Source: Pedobacter cryoconitis
GTDB taxonomy: Bacteria > Bacteroidota > Bacteroidia > Sphingobacteriales > Sphingobacteriaceae
Assembly: GCF_003259615.1 (NCBI RefSeq)
Contig: NZ_QLLR01000009.1
Span: 87,052 to 151,051 of the forward strand
DNA: 64,000 nucleotides
Direction: 5' to 3'
Positions 9,581-18,972 of this stretch are shown here, in pieces (position 1 is the first letter of the stretch; each line of letters opens with the position of its first letter). The notes under the pieces are model-generated. The model searched no databases and was not told where the DNA came from. It was given only the letters and a program-made list of their open reading frames with translations. The position numbers and the translations under genes were made by a program.

Positions 9581-10846
9581 ATGAAGAAGATATTCATCGC
9601 AGCAGCAGCTATAGTTTTATTGTTGCTGCTCACTGTTTACGGCTTACTCCAATACAGGCAGTACAGTTCTTATCAGAACAGAATTCATCAGCGGGCTTCA
9701 TTGATTTTTAAAATCAATGTCGATCAGATTGTGAAAAAGAGAGGTTTAAGCAATTTAAAAAGCGGTGCGCGCGGATTTGGTGTACCAGCTAATATCTTTG
9801 TTTATACGGTTAGCAATAAGTCTGCCCTGACGTTTTTCTGTTCTCTTCCGGTAACTGATACTACAGTATTAAAGGCTTATCTCGAAAGAGTATTCAAGAT
9901 TAATCATTTTATATCAAATGCGCAGGGACCGGTCTGGGGAAATAGCCAGGATCAAAGTATAAAGGTTGTTTATAATACGCAGAATGTAGTGATCTGTTAT
10001 TCTTTAATAAAGGAAAGCGTAAATGACATTATGGGAGAACTGCTGGCCGGAAAAAGTTTGTTAGCGGATACGGATGATAGAGTTGCCAGGCTGAAAAAGC
10101 AGGACGCTCCTATTGTTTATGATTTCAAAAGCTATTCCGGACAGGCAAGCCTTACTGATCATGGTCTTTTGTTAAGCGGGACATTTCCTCTAAAGGGGCT
10201 TGGTGTACCGGATTCTTGTAATCGTCCGGAAATTTTAGCGCAAGGATTAAGTGTGAGTGGATGGTTAAATGCAGATTTAAAAGGGGTATTGACTCAGGAT
10301 GTCAGGTTCAATGGGCATGTATTGGAACAGGATTCACTGCTTGGATATTATAAGGGTTTACTGGAATTTGAAGTTGGAAATCCGGTCAGTCAGTCTCAAT
10401 CGGTAATTAGTTATACTTATAATGATGAATTTGAGAAGGTTGAACAGGAGGTGAAAAAAGAAGTAAAGGTTCCTGAAATCACGTTGTCTTTAAAGGGGAA
10501 TACATCATCATTGGTTTCTTATTTGTGCAAACAAGGGGTTATCGGAACGGATAATCAATTGAATAGAGAGTTATTTCCTTTGTATCAGGTCTATGGGCAA
10601 TATGATAACCAGGTATTTCAGCTGAGTACTAATCAAAAGAGACCAATGAGTTCGGCATATGTCTATACCCCCTATTTCTTTTTTGCAGCAATAGATTTTG
10701 ATCAGCTCAGGAAACAGAACCAGTTTACGTTATTAAATAGTTATATCAAAGATTTGAGTTTGCTGAAAGTAAAAGCGAGCAGGCAAAATCATCAATCCGG
10801 AAAAGTTGAAGCTGAACTGACGTTTAACCCGGACATCGATTTTTAG
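9581..10846 (+). CDS. Membrane-anchored envelope protein of unknown function
   Basis: A 421-residue protein with one N-terminal transmembrane helix (about residues 3-25, rich in Ala/Ile/Leu) and a large extracytoplasmic part. I see no known motif. The segment following the helix (KINVDQIVKKRG) and the overall beta-rich layout resemble the DUF4836-like protein encoded 18 bp upstream, so the two may be diverged partners. Last gene of the three-gene operon. Confidence 0.6.
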   Translation: MKKIFIAAAAIVLLLLLTVYGLLQYRQYSSYQNRIHQRASLIFKINVDQIVKKRGLSNLKSGARGFGVPANIFVYTVSNKSALTFFCSLPVTDTTVLKAYLERVFKINHFISNAQGPVWGNSQDQSIKVVYNTQNVVICYSLIKESVNDIMGELLAGKSLLADTDDRVARLKKQDAPIVYDFKSYSGQASLTDHGLLLSGTFPLKGLGVPDSCNRPEILAQGLSVSGWLNADLKGVLTQDVRFNGHVLEQDSLLGYYKGLLEFEVGNPVSQSQSVISYTYNDEFEKVEQEVKKEVKVPEITLSLKGNTSSLVSYLCKQGVIGTDNQLNRELFPLYQVYGQYDNQVFQLSTNQKRPMSSAYVYTPYFFFAAIDFDQLRKQNQFTLLNSYIKDLSLLKVKASRQNHQSGKVEAELTFNPDIDF

Positions 10847-10862
10847 CTTAAAGCCTTTTCCT

Positions 10863-10895
10863 TAAATCTTCGCTGCGTTGCTAAATCTTCGCTGC
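10863..10895 (-). repeat. Tandem 3'-end duplication at a stop codon
   Basis: The last 14 bases of the YeiH-type gene, TAAATCTTCGCTGC on the plus strand, are repeated once 19 bp downstream. The gene therefore has a spare in-frame copy of its last codons and stop (AAKI-stop) just beyond the real stop. Confidence 0.7.
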
Positions 10896-12149
10896 ATCAC
10901 TAAAAAGGAACCAGGCAATAATTAAGGTGATAAAAATGTTAAACAGTTGTGCCAGTAAAAATGCGTAAAGTGGTTTCTTGTTTTCATTCTTAAAAAGATC
11001 TTTAAAGTTGGTTTCCAGACCAATACTCGTAAAAGCGAGTGTAAACCAGGCATTCTGAAGATTTTTAAGACTATCCTTCACCGGGGCAGCTGTAGCTGGC
11101 GATAAAAAGAAAGAGAAAACTACCGACGCACCTATAAAAGCGAGTACAAACTTGGGAAATCTCTCCCAAATAATTTTTAAAGTCGGTTTTTCTACGGTTT
11201 CAGCACCTTTGGCAGCTTTATTATAAGACCAGTAAATACTAATGGCAAAAGCTGCAATCCCGAGCAGTACATTCTGTGAAAATTTAACAATAGTACTTAT
11301 TTTCAGCGCTTCTTCTCCTACCAAAGTTCCCGAAGCCACGACAGCTCCTGTGGTATCAATACTTCCACCCAGCCATGCGCCGGTTACTTGTTGCGGAAAA
11401 GAAAAATAAGCTGCAATATAGGGCATAAAGATCATCATGGGAATGGCAGTGATCAGCACCATGGAAATCACGTAAGACAGTTTCTTAGGATCTCCTTTAA
11501 TAGCTCCCGAAGTAGCGATTGCTGCAGAAACACCACAAATAGATACGGCACTGGAGATCATCATGGTCAATTCATCGTCTACTTTTAACTTTCTACAAAG
11601 CCAGAATGCGAAATACCATACGGAGAGTACGACAATTAATGCTTGCATCAGCCCTAATGAGCCTGCTTTTAAAATGTCTGAGAAAATAACTGTGGTTCCG
11701 AGCAAGACAAGCCCGATTTTAACAAAAAGCTCGGTAGACAGGGTATCTTTGAACCATTGCGGAAGTTTAAACAGATTACCGATAAGCAGACCGATGGCCA
11801 GACTGAAAATTACAGCTTCCAGGTTGATTGATTTGATAAACGAATTTCCGGCAAGTATCAGTGCAAAAATAGTCAGCAGATACACTGCGGGAAAACTGAT
11901 TAAGAAGTTTTTGACTGGCTTACCGGTTACCAGCGCGCCAATTGCACCTACTATCAGCACAAAAATAAACTGGATGAGGATTGTCGTTAGGTTGCCTGTA
12001 TTAAAAATAGCAGTTCCAAGTTCAGCCGGGCTGCTCCATTTGTATATGGGTACAGGAACGATGTAAAAAACAAGGGAAAAGAGAATAACAAGGGAGCCAA
12101 GGATAACTACTGTCCAGTCTTCATGCAGTGGTTTAATTCTATCAGTCAT
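10881..12149 (-). CDS. YeiH/UPF0324-type putative sulfate exporter family transporter
   Basis: A 422-residue integral membrane protein with about 11 hydrophobic helices. The central motifs, ISSAVSICGVSAAIATSG and the GGSIDTTGAVVASG segment, are characteristic of the conserved hypothetical 698/YeiH family. The family is annotated as putative sulfate/sulfonate exporters; the substrate is not proven. Two palindromes lie in the 80-bp upstream region (12208-12224 and 12225-12256), which suggests specific regulation. The C-terminal codons and stop are duplicated in tandem. Confidence 0.82.
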   Translation of the reverse strand: MTDRIKPLHEDWTVVILGSLVILFSLVFYIVPVPIYKWSSPAELGTAIFNTGNLTTILIQFIFVLIVGAIGALVTGKPVKNFLISFPAVYLLTIFALILAGNSFIKSINLEAVIFSLAIGLLIGNLFKLPQWFKDTLSTELFVKIGLVLLGTTVIFSDILKAGSLGLMQALIVVLSVWYFAFWLCRKLKVDDELTMMISSAVSICGVSAAIATSGAIKGDPKKLSYVISMVLITAIPMMIFMPYIAAYFSFPQQVTGAWLGGSIDTTGAVVASGTLVGEEALKISTIVKFSQNVLLGIAAFAISIYWSYNKAAKGAETVEKPTLKIIWERFPKFVLAFIGASVVFSFFLSPATAAPVKDSLKNLQNAWFTLAFTSIGLETNFKDLFKNENKKPLYAFLLAQLFNIFITLIIAWFLFSDAAKI

Positions 12150-12207
12150 TAGTAAGTATTAAGGTCAAGCTTCCAGTCGGTTAAGCGCCCTAATATATTA
12201 AAATTTA

Positions 12208-12224
12208 ACTTATACGAAGTATAA
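12208..12224. promoter_or_regulatory. Palindrome upstream of the YeiH-type gene
   Basis: Perfect inverted repeat CTTATAC-GAA-GTATAAG about 60 bp before the transporter start codon. It sits beside the longer TACTAATTTAGTA palindrome and is a candidate operator. Confidence 0.45.
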
Positions 12225-12258
12225 GACTACTAATTTAGTATGCTAAATTAGTAGTCTT
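12223..12258. terminator. 16-bp hairpin: terminator and/or operator
   Basis: AAGACTACTAATTTAG pairs perfectly with CTAAATTAGTAGTCTT around a TATG loop. It lies 25 bp downstream of the aminotransferase stop and about 75 bp upstream of the YeiH-type gene, both on the minus strand, so it could terminate the first. It also contains the 13-bp palindrome TACTAATTTAGTA (12228-12240) that recurs at 44621, which suggests an operator. Confidence 0.55.
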
Positions 12259-12282
12259 CACATTTTATACTGTTTCTTCGCT

Positions 12283-13395
12283 TTATTTCCTGATATACTT
12301 TCCGAAGATTTCCAGAATCTCCGGCAGGTTTTCCCTTCCAAATCCAATTCTTGCATGTTTATCACCGTATTCAAATGTTTCAGCGGGTAATAACATAATT
12401 CCTGTTTCTTTAACCAGCCGCTCTGAAAACTCCATTGATGTTTCTTTAACTTTCAGCTTAATAAAGGCAGTTGAGCCGCCAACTGGTTTAGGGAAATCAA
12501 AAAAGTCTGCATTGTCCTGATGAAACTGAGTAAATAGTTTAAGGTTTTTCTTGATTTTTAACAGATTGGGTGTTACAAATTTATCCATGTTGTTAAGTGC
12601 AATAGTGGCTAGAATTTCACTGGTCGCACTGTTACAAATACTCAGGTAATCTTTGAAATTCTCTACTTTCTGCAGGATGTTTTTGTTTTTTGAAGTCAGC
12701 CAGCCTAATCTTAAACCTGCAAGTCCAAAGGTTTTTGCTGTGCCCCATAAACTGACTGCATTTTCATATAAATCGCAGGCAGAAGGCAGGTCTTCTTCTT
12801 CTGTATGGTTTAAAAAGCGATACATTTCATCAGAGAAAAGAACAATGTTATGTTTTTTAGCGATAGCTATTATCTTTTTATAATCTTCAAGAGCCGGGAT
12901 AAAACCGGTAGGATTATGAGGAAAATTGATAATGATCATTTTTGTATCAGGTTTGATCAGTTTTTCAAGTTCTTCGGGGTCATAGTACCAGTTTTCTTGT
13001 TCCTGACTGGCTGTCCACGAAGAAACATCACAGCCTAAAGATTTAGCGATCTCATATAAGGACTGATACATCGGTGACATACAGATCACGTGATCTCCTT
13101 GGGAAAGTAAAACATTCATCAGGATGAAGTTAGCTTCGCCGGGTGAAGAAACTACGATTTCATCGGGTTCGATAGTTTTAAAGTGTTGTTGAATTGCAGT
13201 ACGGAGTTCCAGGCTTCCACGGGTTTCTGTATAACCGAGTTTGAGGTTATTCCAGCTTTCTTTTTCTTCTGCTGAAGCCAGATTGAGAACGTATTGCATC
13301 GGGTAACCATCACAATCGGAACTTGACAGCAGGTATTTGGCTGTGAATTCATACCTGGCAAAATATCTTTCTACGGCAAAGTCTTTTATTTTCAT
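12283..13395 (-). CDS. PLP-dependent class I/II aminotransferase
   Basis: A 370-residue fold-type I aminotransferase. It has the NPTG motif at 161-164, a cofactor-binding DEMYR at 189-193 and the Schiff-base lysine in TAKTFGLAG (Lys221), followed by the phosphate-binding GLRLGW. The substrate is not evident. The closest flavour is aspartate/aromatic or capreomycidine-synthase-like aminotransferases, and a role as 2-aminoadipate aminotransferase for the lysine-degradation operon at 28.8-35.3 kb is only a possibility. Confidence 0.85.
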   Translation of the reverse strand: MKIKDFAVERYFARYEFTAKYLLSSSDCDGYPMQYVLNLASAEEKESWNNLKLGYTETRGSLELRTAIQQHFKTIEPDEIVVSSPGEANFILMNVLLSQGDHVICMSPMYQSLYEIAKSLGCDVSSWTASQEQENWYYDPEELEKLIKPDTKMIIINFPHNPTGFIPALEDYKKIIAIAKKHNIVLFSDEMYRFLNHTEEEDLPSACDLYENAVSLWGTAKTFGLAGLRLGWLTSKNKNILQKVENFKDYLSICNSATSEILATIALNNMDKFVTPNLLKIKKNLKLFTQFHQDNADFFDFPKPVGGSTAFIKLKVKETSMEFSERLVKETGIMLLPAETFEYGDKHARIGFGRENLPEILEIFGKYIRK

Positions 13396-13551
13396 GTATA
13401 GGTTTCTTTTTTAGGGGTAGCGATGAAAAGTATAGGGGTCGTAAATATATATATTAAAACATTTTTTCTATCAAATTAACACCCTTTTCCCCTCTCCCTT
13501 CATTCCCGGATTTCCATTGCAGGTTTATCTTTCATTGCGTATTATTGCTTT

Positions 13552-14103
13552 ATGAAACCGTCATCCTTAAAAAATATCATTGCCATTTCAGGCAGCACAA
13601 GGAAAAACTCTGCCAATCATCATTTGATCAAAGCTATTGGCGAACTATCAAAAGATACTTTTGAAATCACCCTATTTGAAGATTTATTGGGGTTACCAGC
13701 TTTTAACCCCGATGAAAGCATTGAAAACACCCCGGAAAAAGTACTTCAATTCAGAGCTTTGCTTAACGCTGCTGACGGTATACTGATTTGTACGCCAGAG
13801 TATGCACATGGCGTTCCCGGAACATTGAAAAATGCAATTGACTGGACGGTTTCCAGTGCTGAATTTTCAAATAAACCTGCCGTGCTGATTACAGCTTCCA
13901 CTGATGGAAAATATGGACATGCAGGATTATTGGAAACATTAAAGGTTATTGAAGCTAAAAATATAGAGAATTTGGAATTGCTCATTTCTTTCGCCAAAAC
14001 AAAAATCAATGCTGAAGGTGAAATTACAGAAGAAAAAACACTGGAGCAGATCAAAGCTTTGCTTAACAGGTTTAATGAGACTATAAATGACGTTCAAGAT
14101 TGA
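13552..14103 (+). CDS. NADPH-dependent FMN reductase
   Basis: A 183-residue flavodoxin-like protein. It opens with ISGSTRKNSANH (FMN phosphate loop) and has PEYAHGVPGTLKNAIDW, the signature of the NADPH-dependent FMN/quinone/azo reductase family. Cytoplasmic. Monocistronic, between the aminotransferase (divergent) and the FtsX permease. Confidence 0.88.
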   Translation: MKPSSLKNIIAISGSTRKNSANHHLIKAIGELSKDTFEITLFEDLLGLPAFNPDESIENTPEKVLQFRALLNAADGILICTPEYAHGVPGTLKNAIDWTVSSAEFSNKPAVLITASTDGKYGHAGLLETLKVIEAKNIENLELLISFAKTKINAEGEITEEKTLEQIKALLNRFNETINDVQD

Positions 14104-14222
14104 ACAGCAGACGTTCGGAATTGAACAATTGCGAACGTCGGAATGGCTTTAATCCATAGATAAGCCACGATTTCATGAATGGCACATCATTGGCAGGGCT
14201 GTATATATTCATTCTCATATTT

Positions 14223-16586
14223 ATGTTCAAACTTAACTTCATTATTGCATTCAGAAATATCTGGAAAAACAAATCCTCCTCACTGATTAATATCGGAGGC
14301 CTTGCCATTGGATTATCTTCTTGCTTACTCTTGATGTTATATGCTCATTACGAATGGAATTATGACAAGCAATTTAAGAATTCGGCCGGGATTTATCAGG
14401 CCATGGTGAATAGTTATGACGGAAATGGAAATACAGTAAGTACTATTGACCTTACGGCAAATGTACTTGCCGCAACGTTAAAGGAAGATTTTCCGGAGGT
14501 CAAACATATCGCCAGAACGACAAATGCTTATAAAAGATTACTAACTACTGCCGATAATAGCTTTAAAATCAGCAGCAGATATGCGGACCCCGATTTTCTT
14601 AAGGTATTCGATTTTCAGTTTCTCAGCGGAAATCCTGCAAAAGCACTGAACGACCCTAATTCCATTATACTTACAGCAACCACAGCCAAACGTTTGTTTG
14701 GAACGACAGATGTCTTAAATAAAACTGTAAAATTTGAGAATCAGGCAAGTTTAAAAGTTACTGCCGTTATCAAAGATCTTCCCGCCAATATAACTTATAC
14801 TTTTGAAGCGCTTACTCCATGGACCTTGTTTGAAAATTTAAATCAATGGCCAGCAAAAACAAATTGGGGAAATCATTCCTTCTACACCTTAATGACGCTT
14901 ACCGGAAATACTGATATTAACCAGTTCAATCAAAAACTGAAAGGATTGGTCAAAAATCACATTGTTACTGCTAAAGAAGATGTTTTTCTTTTTCCATTGA
15001 CCAAACTACACCTGTATGGGGATTTTGTAAATGGTAAAAGTACAGGAGGAAAAATCAGTCAGGTTCAACTATTTGTAGCTTTAGCGCTTGGTATCTTACT
15101 GATTGCCTGTATCAATTTCATGAATTTATCTACTGCCCATGCGCAGAAAAGAGCAAAAGAAGTGGCGATTAAAAAAACTATGGGAGCCACAAAAAGTTCC
15201 CTGGTCTTCCAGTTTTTAGCAGAATCTCTGATGCTGACAGCCATTAGTATATTAATCAGCATTGCTATTGTAGAGCTGGCCCTACCCTGGTTTAATCATT
15301 TACTGGATATTACGATAACTATTAGTTACCTGAACCCTGTTAACTGGATTATGCTATTCGGTCTGTTAACTTTAACGGGTTTTCTTGCCGGGAGTTATCC
15401 TGCTTTTTATCTTTCCGCATTTAATCCGGTACAAACTTTAAAAAAGAAAGCAGGCTTCCAGATTTTAGGTTTAAGACAAATCCTGGTTATCATTCAGTTC
15501 TCATTTGCTATTATCTTAATTGCTTCGACAGTTACAATCTATCAACAAATCCAGTTTATCAAAAACAGGCCGTTAGGTTATCAGCCAAATGGTTTGGTAG
15601 AGGTTCCGCATGAAGGTTTGCTGTATGAGAAATATGATCTTTTAAAATCAAGGTTATTAGAAAGCCAGGCCGTGGTTGGTGTTACGCAATCTTCAAGCGG
15701 TATCACCAATAAAGAGAGTACGATCCGCGAGTTAGGATGGGAAGGCATGGCAGAATCAGGCAAACTTATAGATTTTGATCAGCTTTATACAACAGCAGAT
15801 TTTGTTAAAACAACTGGAATCAGGCTAACTCAGGGCCGGGATTTTAATAAAGACAGAACATCCGATCATTCAGGGATTCTGCTTAGTGAAAAAGCAGTAC
15901 GTATCATGGGACTTAAGCATCCGCTCGGCGCAAAAATAATTCACCAGGGAGAACCAAGGATAGTTACCGGCGTGTTTGCAGATATTGTGTGGGGTAATCC
16001 GAACAAGTTTACTGCACCTATGCTCATTGCTTACGCCGATGGAATTAGTGAAACGATTACCATGCGCCTTAATCCTCAGAAAAGTGCTGCCGAAAGCATC
16101 GCTGCAATTGGTACGATCCTGAAGGAACTAAATCCGGATTTTCCGGTTGATATTAAATTCATTGATAACTTAAACCAGGGAAAACTAAAAAATGAAGCCA
16201 CAATAGGTATTCTCGCCAATATATTTGGTGGTCTGGCAATTTTTATATCGTGCATGGGCTTATTCGGATTAACCGCCTATAGTGCCGCGCAGCGTACTAA
16301 AGAAATTGGTATCCGTAAGATATTGGGAGCAACAGTCAAAGAGTTAATGGAAATGCTGGCTTTAAATTTTGTAAAGCTGGTATTAATAGCCATTGTGATC
16401 TCCTCACCTGTTGCCTGGTATTTAATGAACAGGTGGTTAATGAATTTTGATATTCAAACACCGGTCAGCCTTTGGATATTTATTTTAACTGCACTATTTA
16501 CAATTCTTATTTCCTTATTAACTGTAAGCTGGCAAACCTACAAAGCAGCTATTGCTAATCCGATAAAGGCACTGAAATATGAATAG
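14223..16586 (+). CDS. FtsX/MacB-type ABC transporter permease
   Basis: About 787 residues from the chosen ATG at 14223 (MFKLNFIIAFRNIWKNK, the usual start of this family); an upstream in-frame ATG at 14175 would add 16 residues. One N-terminal TM helix, a MacB periplasmic core domain, three TM helices (about 275-420), a second periplasmic domain and a second FtsX block with GLTAYSAAQRTKEIGIRKILGAT split over two halves. No ATPase gene is adjacent. Bacteroidetes encode many such orphan permeases, thought to act in envelope stress or export. Confidence 0.87.
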   Translation: MFKLNFIIAFRNIWKNKSSSLINIGGLAIGLSSCLLLMLYAHYEWNYDKQFKNSAGIYQAMVNSYDGNGNTVSTIDLTANVLAATLKEDFPEVKHIARTTNAYKRLLTTADNSFKISSRYADPDFLKVFDFQFLSGNPAKALNDPNSIILTATTAKRLFGTTDVLNKTVKFENQASLKVTAVIKDLPANITYTFEALTPWTLFENLNQWPAKTNWGNHSFYTLMTLTGNTDINQFNQKLKGLVKNHIVTAKEDVFLFPLTKLHLYGDFVNGKSTGGKISQVQLFVALALGILLIACINFMNLSTAHAQKRAKEVAIKKTMGATKSSLVFQFLAESLMLTAISILISIAIVELALPWFNHLLDITITISYLNPVNWIMLFGLLTLTGFLAGSYPAFYLSAFNPVQTLKKKAGFQILGLRQILVIIQFSFAIILIASTVTIYQQIQFIKNRPLGYQPNGLVEVPHEGLLYEKYDLLKSRLLESQAVVGVTQSSSGITNKESTIRELGWEGMAESGKLIDFDQLYTTADFVKTTGIRLTQGRDFNKDRTSDHSGILLSEKAVRIMGLKHPLGAKIIHQGEPRIVTGVFADIVWGNPNKFTAPMLIAYADGISETITMRLNPQKSAAESIAAIGTILKELNPDFPVDIKFIDNLNQGKLKNEATIGILANIFGGLAIFISCMGLFGLTAYSAAQRTKEIGIRKILGATVKELMEMLALNFVKLVLIAIVISSPVAWYLMNRWLMNFDIQTPVSLWIFILTALFTILISLLTVSWQTYKAAIANPIKALKYE

Positions 16587-16638
16587 AAGCGCTCCAACGC
16601 AGGAAATTAGGGCAAAATTCCTGTTAAGTACAGAAAGG

Positions 16639-17439
16639 TTAATCCTGACTTTTTATCAAGAAGTCTAAAACCAGCTGGTTTATTTCCTGGTGCTGCCAGT
16701 CTTTACCGTTAGCGTCCATTTCATTATGTATAGTGCTTTTTAACTTCACAAGCTCTATTCCGAAATGCTGCTGCTGGTCGGATGATGGTAAAACGCCTTC
16801 ATCAGCGGGCTGATCTGAGGAGCGCAAGCTATATATCCTGGGTTTGCTAACTCTTGGAAATGGCATCCTCCGGTTATCAAGGGAAATTACGCAAGCTACT
16901 AATTCGGGATGTTGTGTTGCAAATAGCATGACCATATCTCCACCGTTGGAGTGACCGATTAAACTGAGGTGTTTATAATCAAGATCGGGCCTGGTTTTTT
17001 TGAGTTGTTTGATGACAAATAAAATATTCTGAACTCCCCGCTCCCAGTTGGGCCAGCGTGTTTCAATTGGTTTACCTGCAGTGGGCAGCAAATCATCTGT
17101 AGCAAGTTCGTGCTGGATACTCACTACAGTATAGCCCTTTGAGGCCAGAAAGTTGGCAAGATAACTGTAAGCTTTAAATGATCCCCATTGGTTTTGACCA
17201 TAGCCATGGTTTAAAATAATAACCTGATTCAGTTTTCCGGTTTTAGAAAGCGCTGGTTTTTCAGGTCCGTAAATGGCTACAGGAACAAGACGTTTTCTAG
17301 ATTGATCAACCCAGTTGAGTGTATCCAGTTTAACTACCGCAGTCAATGATTTAGCCGCGGGTTCAATGGGTTGATTTTGCTGAGCAGACAAGGTGCGTGC
17401 TCCCACTGAAAGCAAAAGAATTAATAGTAGTCTTTTCAT
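16639..17439 (-). CDS. Secreted alpha/beta hydrolase
   Basis: A 266-residue alpha/beta hydrolase with a signal peptide (cleavage near LSAQ20). The oxyanion region is LNHGYGQN (77-84), the nucleophile elbow GHSNGG carries Ser164, and the later HNE... segment could supply the catalytic His. The layout resembles dienelactone-hydrolase/PAF-acetylhydrolase-like enzymes. Substrate unknown. It ends 2 bp from the start codon of the next protein upstream's stop, so it may be cotranscribed with the pseudouridine synthase. Confidence 0.8.
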   Translation of the reverse strand: MKRLLLILLLSVGARTLSAQQNQPIEPAAKSLTAVVKLDTLNWVDQSRKRLVPVAIYGPEKPALSKTGKLNQVIILNHGYGQNQWGSFKAYSYLANFLASKGYTVVSIQHELATDDLLPTAGKPIETRWPNWERGVQNILFVIKQLKKTRPDLDYKHLSLIGHSNGGDMVMLFATQHPELVACVISLDNRRMPFPRVSKPRIYSLRSSDQPADEGVLPSSDQQQHFGIELVKLKSTIHNEMDANGKDWQHQEINQLVLDFLIKSQD

Positions 17440-17441
17440 GG

Positions 17442-18119
17442 TTACCAGCTCATGATGTCCATCACTCTTTTAAATTCTTGGTGTATATTGGCTTTAAGGT
17501 GAATATCTTCTTTGGTAAAAGGGTGTTTGAAAATCAGTTCTGAAGCGTGTAATAACATCGTTGTCATTTCCCACTGCTCTTTAAAGAACCTGTTTTGTTT
17601 GTTACAGCCGTGCTTGCGGTCACCTATAATTGGATAAAAGATATGCGCAAAGTGTTTACGTAGCTGGTGCATACGTCCTGTTGTAGGGGTTGCTTCTACT
17701 AAAGAGTATCTTGAAGTGGGGTGTTGACCCAAAGCAATATCGAGTTCTGCTCTTTTTAGGGTAACAAAGGAAGTAAAAGCTTCTTGAATTGCTCCATTTT
17801 CTTTAACTAGCGGATAGTCTATATCCTGACTGTCAGGAGCATAACCTCTAACAATTGCAAGGTATTTCTTTTGTATTTCCCCGTTTTGAAATTGCTGGTG
17901 CAGTGCAATTTCAACATCTTTCTCAAAGGCAAATAATAATAAACCACCTGTTTTTCTGTCTAAACGGTGTACTGGACTTACCCGTCTGTTAACCTGATCT
18001 CTTAAGAGTTGTAAGGCAAATTCTTTCGCATCGGTTGCGATTGAGGAACGGTGTACTAATAGTCCATGTGGTTTATTGATCGCAATGATATGATCATCCT
18101 GGTATACAATTTCAAGCAT
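17442..18119 (-). CDS. truC: RluA-family pseudouridine synthase (TruC-like)
   Basis: 225 residues from the ATG at 18119 (MLEIVYQDDHII...), which matches the usual start of the family; a longer ORF to 18203 would add 28 basic residues without similarity. The catalytic motif HRLDRKTGG carries Asp54. No S4 domain is present, as in TruC, which modifies U65 of tRNAs. Which RNA is the target cannot be read from sequence. Confidence 0.85.
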   Translation of the reverse strand: MLEIVYQDDHIIAINKPHGLLVHRSSIATDAKEFALQLLRDQVNRRVSPVHRLDRKTGGLLLFAFEKDVEIALHQQFQNGEIQKKYLAIVRGYAPDSQDIDYPLVKENGAIQEAFTSFVTLKRAELDIALGQHPTSRYSLVEATPTTGRMHQLRKHFAHIFYPIIGDRKHGCNKQNRFFKEQWEMTTMLLHASELIFKHPFTKEDIHLKANIHQEFKRVMDIMSW

Positions 18120-18209
18120 TAATTTTTTTCGCGAATATAGCTTTTTATAAATTCTCCGGGAAAGGAAAATTCTGATTTGCGGTAATAATATCGAAGACTT
18201 CATTGGTTA

Positions 18210-18452
18210 TTATTGAATGAAGTTCTTAATCACAACATCTCTTACTCGTACTGGCATATCAAATTCATTCTTTACAACCTCTATTTTAACAAGATACTTG
18301 TCACCATTTGGCATTTCTTTACGCTAATATTCTCCATCCTCTTCAAACTGAGCATAAAACGAATTTCCCAATTCAAAGGCACACTGCTTCCCTAATTCAT
18401 ACATATTACTCATGTTTTTTAACAGACGGTCAACTATTGAAACTGTTTTCAT
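18210..18452 (-). pseudogene. Small gene interrupted by an in-frame TAG
   Basis: Reading the minus strand from an ATG at 18452 gives 42 codons ending FEEDGEY, then TAG at 18324-18326, then a further 38 open codons in the same frame (RKEMPNGDKYLVKIEVV...) to TAA at 18210. Both halves have amino-acid composition of a real protein and together would make about 80 residues. I read it as a gene broken by one nonsense mutation. The product is not recognised. Confidence 0.5.
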
Positions 18453-18561
18453 TGGAAATACAGCTAAAGTGTACTCAATATACTAAAAAGGTAAAATATC
18501 CGCCAAACTGATTCTTAATATCACTATCTCTCTTAATAACCAGGCATTAATAAATAATACC

Positions 18562-18933
18562 ATGATGCCTCCTTATGAATTGGAATCTTCTATTGGTTTT
18601 TATTATGATAATGTTTCAGTAACAATCGTGACAAAAAGTGGAACTTATGTTGCTACTATAAAAAACTCAATTGAATATAATAAATCCTTTAGAGAATATA
18701 GTAAAAATCGTGAAGCTTATCGAGACCAATATCGAGCACTCGCTGGAACTTACAGAGAGGAATTCAATATTAATGCTACTGAGGGAGAGGCAACTATGTT
18801 TGCCTTATTAGCGCAATTAGGCAAATCTATAAATTTGTACAAAGCACAGCCTGGTTCAACTGAATTTAAACCTGTTGAAGCTGGTACGCTAAATGGTACC
18901 CCTATTGTCCGTGATATTAATTGTCCTCAATAA
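18562..18933 (+). CDS. Hypothetical protein
   Basis: A 123-residue, Tyr/Glu/Arg-rich protein with no recognised family and no signal peptide. It precedes a secreted hypothetical gene by 39 bp and might be cotranscribed with it. This stretch (18.2-19.5 kb) has lower GC than its surroundings and holds a broken small gene, so it may be a small acquired patch. Confidence 0.45.
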   Translation: MMPPYELESSIGFYYDNVSVTIVTKSGTYVATIKNSIEYNKSFREYSKNREAYRDQYRALAGTYREEFNINATEGEATMFALLAQLGKSINLYKAQPGSTEFKPVEAGTLNGTPIVRDINCPQ

Positions 18934-18972
18934 TCCCTGATTAAAATATATAAATTACTAAATTTATTACTT

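Noticed and set aside
18213..18511. Two short plus-strand frames in the interval before the 123-residue hypothetical gene
   Set aside because: They are antisense to a better minus-strand frame interrupted by one TAG.
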